In this document: positions 5,165 through 5,426 of the stretch, in pieces
Layout of the letters: each line of letters opens with the position of its first letter
Position numbering within the stretch: the first letter of the stretch is position 1
Source of the DNA: Rickettsiales bacterium
GTDB lineage: Bacteria; Pseudomonadota; Alphaproteobacteria; Rickettsiales; Anaplasmataceae
Length of the DNA: 5,426 nt
NCBI GenBank assembly: GCA_031281335.1
Contig: JAITFM010000032.1
Span: forward strand, 1 to 5,426
Direction: 5' to 3'
Notes under the pieces: model-generated
What the model was told of the DNA's origin: nothing
Seen by the model: the letters and a program-made list of their open reading frames with translations, nothing else
Database searches by the model: none
Position numbers and translations under genes: made by a program

Positions 5165-5245
5165 AGGTATGCAACCCAAAAAGATTCTGATATGGCTGCT
5201 TCATCTCTGACCTGACCAAGTTACAGAGTTTTTGCCTGCATACCT
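5165..5245 (-). ncRNA. ffs: Signal recognition particle RNA, small bacterial (4.5S) type
   Basis: This RNA binds Ffh and guides membrane proteins to the Sec machinery. On the minus strand GGUCAGGUC (5217-5209) is followed by AGAGAU and then GAAGCAGCC (5202-5194), matching the universally conserved Ffh-binding core of E. coli 4.5S RNA at the same spacing. The apical loop is GAGA, a GNRA tetraloop closed by A-U instead of the E. coli GGAA closed by C-G. The ends pair: AGGUAUGCA (5245-5237) with UGCAUACCU (5173-5165), closing a hairpin of 81 nt. A promoter -10 box lies seven bases upstream of the predicted 5' end. No terminator is visible before dnaX, which starts 26 bases downstream. The ends are inferred from pairing. 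Confidence 0.92.
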
Positions 5246-5253
5246 TGTAAAAT

Positions 5254-5279
5254 ATTATACTTTTTTTTTTATTTAGCAA
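5254..5279 (-). promoter_or_regulatory. SRP RNA promoter
   Basis: A perfect TATAAT (5259-5254, minus strand) lies seven bases before the first paired base of the SRP RNA. The best -35 candidate is TTGCTA (5279-5274), separated by a 14-base, almost pure A spacer (5273-5260). That spacing is short, so the -10 call is firm and the -35 call is not. The same promoter may also feed dnaX and ybaB. Confidence 0.6.
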
Positions 5280-5341
5280 GGTATATCCTATGGTAGTCTA
5301 TGATTAGTTGGGGTTGCATAAGTTACATATAGAAATTAATT

Positions 5342-5426
5342 ATGATTTTATATCACTTCCCTCTTTGTCCATTCTCACGAAAGGTTAGAGCTCTTCTCAA
5401 GGAGAAACAATTAGGTTGTGATTTAG
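5342..5426 (+). CDS. Glutathione S-transferase-like protein, N-terminal fragment (runs off the window)
   Basis: The ATG at 5342-5344 opens a frame of 28 codons to the window end: MILYHFPLCPFSRKVRALLK followed by EKQLGCDL. This is the start of a thioredoxin-fold GST N-terminal domain: a first beta strand (ILYHF), the CPFSRKVR motif at the head of helix 1, and a helix leading to the second strand. In this family the Cys-Pro-Phe-Ser site binds glutathione. The gene is divergent from the SRP RNA across about 96 bases. No strong ribosome binding site or promoter is evident in front of it. The substrate and subclass cannot be told from so short a fragment. Confidence 0.8.
   Translation, partial: MILYHFPLCPFSRKVRALLKEKQLGCDL

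Overview
The window is almost certainly from Wolbachia, the alphaproteobacterial (Rickettsiales) endosymbiont of arthropods and nematodes. The deciding feature is wsp, the Wolbachia surface protein gene, which is recognisable along its whole length. The AT-rich intergenic DNA, the short palindromic repeats and the alphaproteobacterial RpoH and IalB-type proteins agree with this. The N-terminal ADEETSYYIRLQYNGEFLPF segment looks more like supergroup B alleles than the wMel (A) type, but wsp recombines so freely that this is only a hint.

Layout from left to right. Positions 1-349 hold no convincing protein gene. They do hold the best sigma-70 promoter in the window (plus strand, TTGACA-17-TATAAT, 129-157). 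About 80 bases downstream of its predicted start lies a hairpin followed by a T-run, so a small RNA of about 100 nt is plausible. Part of that unit resembles a second segment at 15-79. Positions 311-386 carry a short palindromic repeat whose diverged copy lies at 2205-2270. The minus strand then carries rpoH (sigma-32), an overlapping IalB-family exported protein gene and a small orphan ORF, apparently one transcription unit read 1996 -> 350. After a 273-base repeat-bearing gap comes wsp (minus, 2992 -> 2270), with its own clear promoter and Shine-Dalgarno site. A poorly supported small ORF lies between wsp and the next unit.

The right third is a replication and housekeeping block on the minus strand: a 4.5S-type SRP RNA gene (5245 -> 5165) with its own promoter, then dnaX, then ybaB/ebfC three bases downstream with a strong ribosome binding site overlapping the dnaX stop. 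The order SRP RNA - dnaX - ybaB is also found in Bacillus, where recR follows; here recR is absent. The first 28 codons of a glutathione S-transferase-like gene leave the window on the plus strand, divergent from the SRP RNA.

The observations most worth following are: (1) the plus-strand promoter/terminator pair and the related upstream segment, a candidate undescribed small-RNA unit; (2) an in-frame A AAA AAT slippery heptamer in dnaX, with a stop three codons on in the -1 frame, which would give a gamma-like short clamp-loader subunit; (3) the SRP RNA - dnaX linkage with no visible terminator between them. I did not find evidence for an exotic defence or mobile system; most of the window is core Wolbachia genome.
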